From Symbiodinium natans (Eukaryota; Sar; Dinophyceae; Suessiales; Symbiodiniaceae), in NCBI GenBank assembly GCA_905221605.1, contig CAJNDS010002473.1:317501-381500 (forward strand): a stretch of 64,000 nt of DNA, read 5' to 3'. Below, one piece after another: positions 54,491-64,000 of the stretch. The translations under genes and the position numbers were made by a program. The stretch's first letter is position 1. Each line of letters begins with the position of its first letter. The notes under the pieces were generated by a model that made no database searches, was not told the origin of the DNA, and saw only the letters and a program-made list of their open reading frames with translations.

Positions 54491-55310
54491 ACGTGTGTAA
54501 TCGGGTAGTCCGATCGATACCAATACTTATGCGTTTTCTAGCGGTATGCGTATTGCCAGTGTGGCGGACCTTGGGATATATCAATGGAAGGGCCCTAAGC
54601 CCGAAACCCTAAACCCTAACCCCTACACAACTAGAGGGTGGGAAGGGGTCGGGCGGGTGGTCGCGACATGCCTGCAAAAACAGCGATACCAACGGTTCGG
54701 TTGGCGGTGCACTGCGGCATGTGATAAAAGTAAGGTTGAAACAACCATGGTAATTAAATAAGCTGCGAGCTAAGCTGCTGTAGGAGGAGATTAAGGGTGC
54801 GGGTTTTTGGGTAGAGGGGTAGAGGGTTTAGGGATTAGGGCCCTAAGCTTTGGTTAGTTTAGTTCAGGGCGGAGGGCTTAGGGCACGAGAGATCCTAAGC
54901 TTTGCTTCAACCCTGCACTTGGAACCCTTTGCAAGCGTTTTTTGCCCGTCCGTCAACGTCGCCACAAGCTGAGCGGATTCCGGTGAACACCGTGTCCCCA
55001 TCAAGTCTCAACGCATCGGCACACCATGACATGCGGGCGTTACGATATTAAAGGTTTAGGGTTTAGGGCTTAGGGCTTACGATTTTAGGGGTACCTTACT
55101 GGGGTCCTTGTCATCAGGGGATCCTACTATTTGGGTACCCTCAAGACCAAAAACTTAAACCCTAAACCCTGAGGAAAACATCCCGCCCAAGTCGTTTTAT
55201 CCAACCCCAACCCCCCCCCCCCCCCCCCCGCACCTCCAAGACACTCCGCTTTAGGGTTTAGGGTTTAGGGTTTAGGGGCTTTTAAGGCTTTGAGCAAAGC
55301 AGCTCTCGCC

Positions 55311-55392
55311 ATGTCCATGTCGAGCCAGTCTTTCTTGGACCCGAGCCTCTGGGAGTCTGGTTTCTCCTTCGAGTCCGCTTTACAGGAGGCTG
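55311..55392 (+). CDS. Gene C first exon
   Basis: The ATG opens SMSSQSFLDPSLWESGFSFE, then SALQEAG. The donor is GCTG|GCTGGG (GC type). No other start lies nearby in frame. Confidence 0.65.
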
Positions 55393-58300
55393 GCTGGGGG
55401 CTCTAGGGTTTGGGGTTCAGGGTTTAGGGTTCAGGGTTTAGGGTTTAGGGTTCAGGGTTTGGGGTTTAGGGTTTAGGGTTTCGGGTCTGGGGTTTAGGGT
55501 CTAGGCTCGACTGGTAGAGGGGTTTGGGGTTCGGGGACGAATCCTAAACCCTAAACCCTAAACCCTAAAGCCTAAACCCTAAACCCTAAACCCTAAACCC
55601 TAAACCCTAAACCCTAAACCCTAAACTGCGGCTAGGGCTCGGAAGGTTCCTTGCTCTTGGGGCTCGGTTGGTTGCTGTGCCTTTGGAGGGCTCAGGATGC
55701 TAAGCGCTAAACCCTAAACCCTAAACCCTAAACCCTATATAAACCCTGCACCTCAGAGAAGCTGATCCGCTCAGGTGCAGGACCTGCAGAAGCAGTCCTT
55801 GGCTAGCCTCCAGTTACTCGCGGGCCAGCACCAGCTGTGGCAGAAAAAGGCCAGGGTTTTGGGTTTAGGGTTTAGGGTTTAGGGTTTTGGGTTTAGGGTT
55901 TCAGGCTAAGGGTTTAGGCTTTAAGGGCCATCCAAGGCTCCCGGGCTGTATGTTTGTGGGGGCTCAGGCTTTAGGGTTTTGGCATCTTCGGTCTTGATTG
56001 CTCCTAGCTTTGGGGCGGGGCCAAAACAGGTTCGCAGGTCATTCCCTTAAAGTGTAGGGTTTAGGGTTTAGGGTTTAGGGTTTGCATCAAGGTTGGGTTG
56101 AGGGCCTGGGGTTTGGAGCCTCGACATTGACCCTGAGCACATCAACCCTAAACCTGTCAAGGCTTGCCTCCCTAACACTTGCCACTACTGACAGGTCCTT
56201 GTATAACGACATGAGCAGTCAGGTTCAAAGCGTCCTAGACAAACTTAATGCTTCAAGATTGACGCAACAGCAATTAGTCGGTTTCAGTTATTGAAGGAAC
56301 CAACCGACTTCATTAGCCCGCGCGCCCTAAACCCTAAACCCTGAACCCGAAACCATGTGCCACGGCCTTGCCTTGAATTCTCAAGTTGCGCGCGGGGATT
56401 GAAATCTAATCAAAACGTAGCCTGAAAAGAAAAGTAAAGGAGGGAGGCAGGGGGTCGCGGGATTGAAATCTACCATAATTATAACCAAACACATTGGCTG
56501 AAGAGGAAGGGATACCATGGAGTGGCAGGGGGGAAGAGGGGAGAGGGGGGAGGGAGGGAGAGGGTGAAGAAAAACCCCTAAACCCACAACCCTAAGACGC
56601 TAAGCCAACCGCCCCAGACCCTAAGCCCGAAACCCTATCCTCACGGTTTCGGGTCTCGGGATTTCAATCCCCTCAGCGCAGGTGGACGCACTACTGTCGC
56701 ACCAGGGCTGCAACAAGAGCTCCGCAAACTGTGAGCCCTTCGTTCTTACAGCCCGGAACCCTATAGTTCAGGGTTGAGGGTTCAGGGTTTAGGGTTTAGG
56801 GTTTAGGGTGGAAGGGTTCAGGGCTTCAGGCTTTGGGTGCAGTGACTTTTGGGGCGTCCTAACCTAAACTTAAATCCCTACACCCTGAGCTCTACACTCC
56901 TCTAAACGCCTTAACTCGGACACCCTCAACCCCATTCGCCCTACCCACCGCTACCCCCGATGTTCCAGAAATTCCTAAACCCTAAAAGGGTTTAGGGTTT
57001 AGGGTTTAGGGTTTAGGGTTTTTTGTTCTGGTTAAAGGTTCCCTTACCCAAAACGGGCGCCCTGGATTCTGATAGGTTGCCGGGGAACCCAGCCTAAATC
57101 CTGGAACACCCAAAGCCCATGAACCCACAAGCTCAGAAGGTTTAGGGTTTAGGGTTTTGGGTTTTGGGTTTAGGGTTTAGGGTTTAGGGTTTAGGGTTTA
57201 GGGTTTAGGGTTTAGGGTTTAGTAAGCCCTCAAGCCACTACAACTTCCCTGAGGTGCGCCAAGACTTCACTGCAGCCTCTCCCTGTGCCGGTGGCCACCA
57301 TGCACAGCACCTTGCCCCCAGCAAACAATGAGGCGGGGCTTAAGGACTTTAGGGATGAAAAGGGTTTAGGGGTTTAGGGATTGTAGAGGTTTTAGGGATT
57401 CTAGGGAGTTTAGGGATTATACACGGGGTTGCATTGTGTACACAACTGCAGGCACGCGCTAGACCCCTAAACCTGCCAAAACTTTCCCTAAACGCTAAAC
57501 CCTAAATCCTAAACCCTAAACCCTAGGCAGCTGAACCCCGAAGCTGCCGCTCCACGCGGCGCAGGTGCAGCTGCCAACTGCGAAGTTGGCGATTCCGAGC
57601 GCAGGTAGGGCTTTAGGGTTTAGGGTTTAGGGTTCAGCAGCTCATGTACTAGCTTTCAGTAGTCGAGCTTATTCATCTTGTATTGGAGAAATACCCACCC
57701 ACCCAGAGAATCCCAAAACATTAAGAACATACAATATAATCATCTTCAGCTGCACTTTAAACCCTAAGCCTTGAGCCCTGAATTCTATACCCCTAAACCC
57801 TAAGCCCTGGACACCCCCTGAAAGCGGGGGGGCCAGGGCTGGGGGGAGCGGTGGGGGAGGGTGGGTGGGGCCTGGGGGTGGGGGGTGGGGTGGGGGGGCA
57901 CGTGCCTTGCCAACGAATTGAAGGCCTGCCCACGAATTTTCGTGCCTTGCCCACGAATTGTGGTGCCTTGCCCACGAATTTTGGTGCCTTGCCCACGAAT
58001 GTTTGTGCCTTGCCCACGAATTTTGGTGCCTTGCGACGAATTTGTGTGGCCCAAAATTCGTAGGCAAGGCACCAAAATTCGTGGGCAAAGGCACAAAAAT
58101 TCGTGGGCAAGGCACAAAAACTCGTGGGCAAGGCACAAAAATTCGTGGGCAAGGCACATTTTGGGGTTTAAGCCTTGCCCACGGGCCCAGAACCCGAAAA
58201 CGTGCCTTGCCCACGAATTTTTGTGCCTTGCCCACCAATGTTTGTGCCTTGCCCACGAAATTTTGTGCCTTGCCCACGAATTTTGGTGCCTTGCCCACGA

Positions 58301-61300
58301 AACCCATTAGGGTTTAAATATACATATGAAGAGAGGGTTTAGGGTTTAGGGTTTAGGGTTTAGGGTTTAGGGTTTAGGGTTTAGGGTTAGGGTTGTAGGG
58401 TTTTTTGGGGCCTTAGGTACTTTGAGGGTTTTAGGGGATTAGGGTTTATAGGGTTTCGGGGCCTGGGGATTAAGGGTTTTATATAGGGGTTTTGGGGGGT
58501 TCTAGGGGTGTAGGGTTCAGGGTTTCGGGGCCCAGGAATTTAGGGTTTGTTGGTGGATTTTTCCGAGGTTTTCGGGGTTTAGGGTTTAGGGTTTCAGGGC
58601 CTAGCGCTGGTCATGTCACTGGTGGACAGGCGGGGATGCCTACGAATCCACCCTCTCCTGTGACTGGTTAAAGCCTAAACCCTAAGCCCTAAACCCTAAA
58701 CCCCTAAAACCCTAAAACCCTATACCCTATACCCTAAACCCTAAACCCTAAACCCGACCACCCTCAACCCCAAAGCCCTTCCACTGCAAAAAAGAAGATG
58801 TGCCAGAGGCGCCTCCAAGATCATCCACTCAAACACGAGCTCCGGTGGTGACCACGTAGAAGCCACCCGAAGCTGCGCAGGAAAAGAGGGGTTCAGGGTT
58901 TAGGGTTCAGGGTTTAGGGTTTAGGGCTTAGGGCTTAGGGCTTTAGAGAGTAGGAAGGGATTTGGGACGTATAGGGTCTATGCCTTGGGTTTTGGGGTGG
59001 TTTGGGATGTCAGGGCGACAGGGGGGATAGGGCTTCGGTGCTTTAGGCTTTGTGCTTTAAAGTTTTTTCCCCCGGTTGTCGATAACGGCGGCTGCTCCTC
59101 CGAGCATTTGGGATGTAAGGATTGGGGCCCTAAACCCTAAACCCTAAACCCTAAACCCTAAACCCTAAACCCTAGATTTAAGTGTAGGGTCCGGCGTTTT
59201 TGAAGTAGCGGCTTGGGCTTGATTTGGTGGCCGTCGTCATGGCCAGAGAACCACTTACGGTAAACTCCAGAAAGTTGGAACATGGTTTAAGAATGATTAG
59301 AGCTGGGATTCCCTTTAGTATACCCTTTGGGGTATGGGGATAAGGATGTTCCAACTTGCTGGAGTTTACTGTAGGTTGGGTTTTTGTGAGGTTGGTTTTG
59401 GGTTTCAGGGTTCAGGTTTACAGTATAAGGTTTAGGGTCTCAGAGTTAGGGATTAAACCCTAAACCTTAAACCCTAATTTTTTTGAAGTTTTAAGGATAC
59501 ACCTGAATACTTGCGGTTGAGGTGTTGCATGCCGCGCGGCGCGGCAGCTTCGCCCCAACCCCTTCCCCCGAAAGCCTGAACCTTCAACCCGAAACCCTAC
59601 GTGCGTTTCATCCTACACCCCAAGCCCCAAACCCTAAACTCCAAGCCCTTCCTACACCCCAAGCCCAAAAACCCCAAGCCCTAAGCTAGACCCCAAGCCC
59701 TACACCCTGAACCCTGAACCCTGAACCCTGAACCCTAAACCCTAAACCCTAAACCCTAAACCCCAAACCCTAAACCCTAAACCCTAAACCCTAAACCCTA
59801 AACCCTAAGCTGAGGATCGAAGCCAGTGCTGGCACTCTCCAACTCCACCGTGGAGCGATTCCAGGTCCAAGAGCGTCTCGGCTTGGGGGAGTTTAGGGTT
59901 TAGGGTTTGGGGTTTGGGGTTTGGGGTTTGGGGTTTGGGGTTTGGGGTTTGGGGTTTGGGGTTTAGTCTTTGGGGTTTAGGATTTGGGGTTAAGGGTTTA
60001 GGATTTAGGGTTTAGGGTTTAGGGTCGGGGGGGGGGGGGGGGGAGTTCGCGTTTTCAGATTGGGGTTTGGGGTTGAAAGCTTGCGGGCTGATTTGATGTT
60101 GTAAGATTTGTGGTGTGGCTTCAAGTTTAACAGCGTTGAAACCCTAGGGGGTGGTAGGGAGTACTAGGCAACCTTGGGTTACACAACCCCCCTGAACCCC
60201 CCTTCCTTAAGAACCCTACAAAAAGTGCCTTTCATACTTGCCCAATTGCTCACAGAACCCTTAGGCCCGAGCCCTATATAGGTCCGAAATTAGGGTTTAG
60301 GGTTTGGGGTTTAGGGTTTAGGGTTTAGGGTTAGGGGGTTTAGGGTTTAGTGTTTTGGGTTTAGGGTTTAGGGTTTACTTTCCCATCACCTCCGAGAGCA
60401 GGTCAATGCCAACCGTTGGGTAGCCATGTCTAGGGTTTAGGGTTTAGGGTTAGGGGGTTTAGGGTTTAGGCCGGGACTTGCAATTTAGGTTTCAGTTTGC
60501 CCTTGAGCCCTAACCCTAAACCCTAAACCCTAAACCCTACATCCTAAACCCTAAACCCTAAACCCTAAACCCTAAACCCTAAACCCTAAGCCCTAAACCC
60601 TAAGCCCTAACCCTAAACCCTAAACCTTTAGGGTTTCAGTTTAGGCTTTCGCTACTACTGTTCGGTATCCTTTTTGGGCAGCTCTCAGGAGGCCGGCATC
60701 TGTAGGGTTCTTTTTCACGCGGTTCCGGGCCCGAACCCATAAATTTTGAAAGCAGGCCCTGGTTCCCTTTTTTCGGGTTTAGGGTATAGGGTTTTAGGTT
60801 TTTTGGGTGTCGTTTTTTTTCTTTTTCTGAGGGTAGTCCCAAGGGTTTTAATGTATGGGCCCGAACTTTGTAGAGGGTACATGAAACTATATAAGCGGTT
60901 ATGTAACTACCCTGAGAGAAATGCCTAAACCCTAAGATTTCGGGCTTTGTGAGTTGCATCCATCCGAGGGGTCTTGAGGCTTGGGGCGGCAAAGATCTCC
61001 AAGCCCTCCCACACAAAAAAACGCTTAAACCCTCAACCCGCGGCCGTAGCCCTTGAACCCTGACCCTAAACCCTAGACCGCAGTTAAGCTCTAAACCTCA
61101 AACCCTGCACCAGCCCCAACACCTGCTAAGGGGCGGACTAGTTGGCAAGTTGGTGGCAGCTCGGCTTCGTGCTTTGAGAAGCTCTCTCACTCGACCTAGG
61201 TGCGCTGACGTTTAGGGTTTTGGGTTTAGGGTTTATATGGTCTTGGGGTTTAGGGTTTCTAGTTAGGCCTAGGTCCTTGGGACATTCTTGTTCCTTTTTG

Positions 61301-62663
61301 GGGTTGAAGAGGATCATATTCAGGAATAATTGTTCAAAGGACTTTGAGGGCCCTAAGCCCTAAACCCTTAACCCTCAATGCTAAATCCTAGACCCTAGCC
61401 TAGACACCGGTTCAGGGTTTAGGGTTTAGGGTTTAGGGTTTAGGGTTTAGGGTTTAGGGTTTAGGGTTTAGGGTTTAGGGTTAGGGGAGTTTCCCCGAAT
61501 TGAAAGTCGTTTAAAGGCTACGTACTGTTGAGAAACTCGACCTTAAAACCTAAACCCTTAACGGCCCTAAACGGCACCAAGCCCTAAACGCTAAACCCCT
61601 AATCCCTAAACCACGAATCGACAAACTCTAAACCTCAAACCCCAAACCCAACCCTAAACCCTAAGCCCCAAGCCCTAAACCCCTCCCGAATCCGCAAAAC
61701 CCTAAACGCATCTGGCGTCCGAGGCCGAAATGCTGGAGGAGGAGCAGACGAAGACGCGAGGTTCCTCTGGGCAGTTGCGGTTTAGGAGGGGAGTGGGGGG
61801 GGGGGGGGGGTTAGGGTTTAGGGTTTAGGGTTTAGGGTGTAGGGTCTAGGGTCTAGGGTTTAGGGTTTAGGGTTTAGGGTTTAGGATTTAGGGTTTAGGG
61901 TTTAGGGTTTAGGGGGGGAACTGCCGCTAAGCGTAGGAAAAGCTTGGGCCCTGTCAAACCCAGACAAACTGCCGCGCCTAAGACCTATGGATCCATCTTC
62001 CCATACACTACAGGGTTTAGGGTTTAGGGTTTAGGGTACATGGGTACATACTTGCCCCAAACCCAACCCCAAACCCCAAACACCCAAACCGCAAAACCCC
62101 AACCCCTAAACCCCAAACCCTAAACCCTAAGCCCTAAGTCCTAAACCCCATCTACACATATATACAGATATATTTTATGTATATATAAGGCTTAGAGAAG
62201 TATGCGAGCCATAGTCAAAACGCCACTCTAAACTCTAAATCTTTAAACCTATCCTCAGAAACATGGGATGAATTAGGAACTAGGAACCTTCAAACCCTGA
62301 GCCCCAAACCCTAAACCCTAATCCCTAAACCCTAAACCCTAAACACTGCTCAGGGGTGTTCAGGGGTTTGGATTGTAGGTGTGCGGGGTTGCGCGGTCTT
62401 TCAGTCGGGCCTTGGCGTTCAGTTTGTGCTTAGCAGGGTCTAGGGGTTTGGAGTTCAGGGTTTTGGGTGGGCTACGGGGCTTAGGGTTCAGGGTTTAGGG
62501 TTTAGGGTTTAGGGTTAAGGGTTTAGGTTTAGGGTTTAGGGTTTACGGTTTAGGGTTTAGGTTCTAGGGTTTAGGCTCCAGTCAAACAGGTCTGACCAAC
62601 AGCAAGTGGGACCGATTCCGCGCTTTCGTTGGGAAGGTGGTCAGCGATCAGCGGACCCCTGGA
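55311..62663 (+). CDS. Gene C: probable N-terminal part of a third channel-like gene, 3'-partial
   Basis: The exons begin with the ATG at 55311 (MSMSSQSFLDPSLWESGFSF, then ESALQEAG). They continue with 55775 (VQDLQKQSLASLQLLAGQHQ, then LWQKKA), 56195 (SLYNDMSSQVQSVLDKLNAS), 56681 (VDALLSHQGCNKSSANCE), 57564, 61713 (ASEAEMLEEEQTKTR) and 62589 (GLTNSKWDRFRAFVGKVVSD). The coiled, Gln/Glu-rich make-up and position after channel B parallel the N-terminal exons of channel B, so a third tandem copy is likely. No membrane segment lies inside the window, so the channel call is an inference. The gene would continue past 64000. Confidence 0.5.
55775..55853 (+). CDS. Gene C exon, coiled
   Basis: After GCTCAG it reads VQDLQKQSLASLQLLAGQHQ, then LWQKKA. 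A GGGTTTTGGG array follows. Confidence 0.7.
56195..56275 (+). CDS. Gene C exon, coiled
   Basis: After ACTGACAG it reads SLYNDMSSQVQSVLDKLNAS, then RLTQQQL. The pyrimidine-rich stretch before the acceptor is a classical one and lacks telomere units. A TGA follows at 56292-56294 if no donor is used. Confidence 0.6.
56681..56733 (+). CDS. Gene C exon
   Basis: After GCGCAG it reads VDALLSHQGCNKSSANC. Confidence 0.5.
57564..57604 (+). CDS. Possible gene C exon
   Basis: Bracketed by GCGCAG and CGCAG|GTAGGG, it reads VQLPTAKLAIPSA. Confidence 0.4.
57899..58302. repeat. Inverted minisatellite with unit TGCCTTGCCCACGAATTTTG
   Basis: About six forward units (57901-58045), five reverse-complement units (58050-58160), then five forward units (58200-58302). 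The ORFs of up to 212 codons on both strands here are repeat translations. Confidence 0.95.
59254..59375. mobile_element. Inverted-repeat element, family CTACAGTAAACTCCAGAAAG
   Basis: Left TTACGGTAAACTCCAGAAAG; right AACTTGCTGGAGTTTACTGT then AG. Arms of about 35 bases. Confidence 0.85.
59895..59965 (+). repeat. TTTGGGG variant array
   Basis: About ten identical TTTGGGG units, a homogenised variant of the telomere unit. Confidence 0.9.
61713..61760 (+). CDS. Gene C exon, Glu-rich
   Basis: Reads ASEAEMLEEEQTKTR, with donor CGAG|GTTCCT. Confidence 0.5.
62589..62663 (+). CDS. Gene C exon, putative pre-S1
   Basis: Reads GLTNSKWDRFRAFVGKVVSD, then QR. Comparable in position and make-up to EELDKWGRIVQATCQR of channel B (31204). 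Confidence 0.5.
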
Positions 62664-63649
62664 CCACAACAGGATGAGGGCAACCAGGGTTTAGGGTTTA
62701 GGGTTTAGGGTTTGGCTTTGTTTTGCTCGCATTTAGTCTCACGGGTCCAGAAGACTTGGGGATTTTGGCGCTTCTGGACTTACGGCCCTTTGGAGTATTA
62801 CTTGTTCAAGGGAGAACAGACCACACAGGTTCAGGGTTTAGGGATTAGGGCTTGAGGTGTACGGGTCATGACACGAATACATCCCTGTCCGTGAGCCATA
62901 CAAGGGCGAAACCAGGGTCAGATGCTAAGGGGCCTATCCTCAACGCCTAAACCCTTAACCCTAAACCCACAACCCTTAGCCCTCCACCCTTAACCTTACA
63001 CCCTGAACCGTCCGAGGTTTCGGGCCTCATCTTCTCGTTTTGTGCTTTAGGCCTTTCAAGGGTGAAGTCGGTCCTAAAATTCAGGGTTTAGGGTTTTGGG
63101 TTTTGGGCTTACCCTGGAAGAGCTCTAACCCTAGTCCCGAAACCTCATTAGGGAGAGCGCATACAGGTGAACCCCCGTGCGCAGTTTGCAAGCTCCAGGG
63201 GTTTCAGGGTTTAGGGCTTAGGGTTTAGGAAAGCCTAAACCCTGAGCCCTAAACCCCCAAGCTTAATTTGAGCCCCAATTTGCATTGGCTGCCGAGGTTC
63301 GAGCATCTCGGCTGCGAAACGGCGCGACTCAAAGCACGAAAATGCTGAACGTTTCGGGTTTAGGGTTTAGGGTTTGTTTCGTGGTTGGGGTTTAATTCGG
63401 GTGCGGGCTTTAGGAGTTGTGGGTTGTAGGGTTTAGGCTTCAGGTTTTTGCGTTAAAGCCTAAACCCTACAGCACGGCATACGGCAGAGACCAACGTTCA
63501 TGAGGGGAATCCTGAACATCCTTCATCCCATCCTAAAAATTTCCTACACTTCCCTAAACCCTCAACCCCAAACCCCAAACCCTAAACTCCAAACCCGAAA
63601 CCCTAAACCCTGAACCTCAAACCCTATAGTAGACACCAGCCCCGAGTTC

Positions 63650-64000
63650 CTTTAGACTGAGAGGGATATCCAAAGATCGAGGACCCTAAACCCGCCCGCC
63701 ACCCCTCTCCTTCTGTGGGTAGGCGGGCGTGTCGAGCGCCAGCGAGACCATGGCAGGCTCTGCTGAGCTGCAGAGCCTGCCAACCGCACCCCTGCCGGGT
63801 CGCCAGACGACGTCACAGTCGCCGAACTCAGTGACTGTTTACCCGAACCCCGGAGACCTCCTTGGACCCCCTGGAGGTCTTTGCTGGACCAGGGGCCCTT
63901 TAGGCAGCTCAGCCTGGGCAACTGCTAAAAATGGCGGGCCTGGGCTGAGGCCCCTGGCAGGGAAGGAGATTCTGGAAGGTGGTCTGGGAGGCCCGAGGCC
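63650..64000. other. Terminal 350 bp free of telomere units, with inverted repeats
   Basis: GC-rich. CCAGGGGCC with CAGCTCAGCCTGGG (63889-63917) faces CCTGGGCTGAGGCCCCTGG (63940-63958) as an imperfect hairpin, and GCAGGCTCTGC and GCAGAGCCTGC (63752-63780) form another. No supported gene; the minus-strand ORF has no recognisable motif. Confidence 0.6.

Larger units (their letters stand above)
51125..55310. other. Region between channel B and gene C: unassigned exon-like pieces and repeats
   Basis: Repeat-rich DNA with a few repeat-free open pieces. These are 51850-51889 (ADLVADIPDYSDH, donor G|GTTTAGGG), 51936-52240 (two frames possible; one ends KDFFTLSGELAAKMG then TGA, the other runs LMWPSGTQDFLSATLRTVEK once the array is removed), 53335-53404 (FESGGDGEEHGGTSASWNDG, AG acceptor and G|GTTTGAG donor) and 53841-53879 (MEAEKHVSQKDAW). 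They may be one small gene. I cannot name it. Confidence 0.4.

Noticed and set aside
57669-58317. ORFs up to 212 codons on both strands
   Set aside because: Each is made of the 20-base inverted minisatellite and appears in several frames at once.
63652-63921. 89-codon minus-strand ORF
   Set aside because: GC-rich sequence with strong inverted repeats, no recognisable domain, opposite to the direction of all other genes.

Overview
The window looks like nuclear DNA of a dinoflagellate. Three things point that way. (1) Plant/alveolate-type telomere units (TTTAGGG on one strand, CCCTAAA on the other) fill almost every non-coding stretch. (2) The recognisable coding DNA is split into very short, GC-rich exons (about 40-220 bp). 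(3) All readable genes lie on the + strand in a head-to-tail series, and the splice boundaries often do not fit GT-AG (GC- and GA-type donors fit better). I cannot name the species. Long ORFs are almost absent. Nearly all ORFs over 60 codons are translations of repeats or shadows, and the genes show only when exons are read in phase and compared with each other.

Layout. About 0.5-12.3 kb, plus probably 19.96-20.99 kb: the 3' half of a voltage-gated cation channel gene (channel A; S4-S5 linker, S5, pore, S6, two EF-hands, tail). 14.17-19.48 kb: a ubiquitin-like/ankyrin-repeat gene of about 14 exons, lying between the body of channel A and its putative last exons. 20.99-23.2 kb: intergenic repeats. 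About 23.2-51.12 kb: a nearly complete paralogous channel (channel B) with a coiled N-terminus, one S1-S6 set, a voltage sensor, two EF-hands and a stop codon. 51.8-53.4 kb: unassigned exon-like pieces. 55.3-62.7 kb: exons that look like the coiled N-terminus of a third, similar gene (C), which would continue beyond the window. The last 350 bp are free of telomere repeats.

The most striking signal is in the introns. They are made of telomere-repeat arrays and of short terminal-inverted-repeat elements (MITE-like, at least nine families). Several introns are flanked by target-site-like direct repeats, and removing exactly one repeat copy plus the insert restores the reading frame and protein fold. 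The clearest case is an 89-nt insert inside an ankyrin repeat (18247-18335), flanked by a 20-bp duplication. Another is a 301-bp insert between S4-region exons of channel B, with an 8-bp duplication, inverted-repeat ends and a TTTAGGG core. This suggests introner-type intron gain in which telomere repeats form the intron body, either through DNA-break repair involving telomerase or through mobile elements that carry telomere repeats.

No CRISPR array, tRNA, rRNA or bacterial-type feature was found. Exon ends are good to a few bases unless stated. All functional calls rest on motif reading and on A/B/C comparison within the window.
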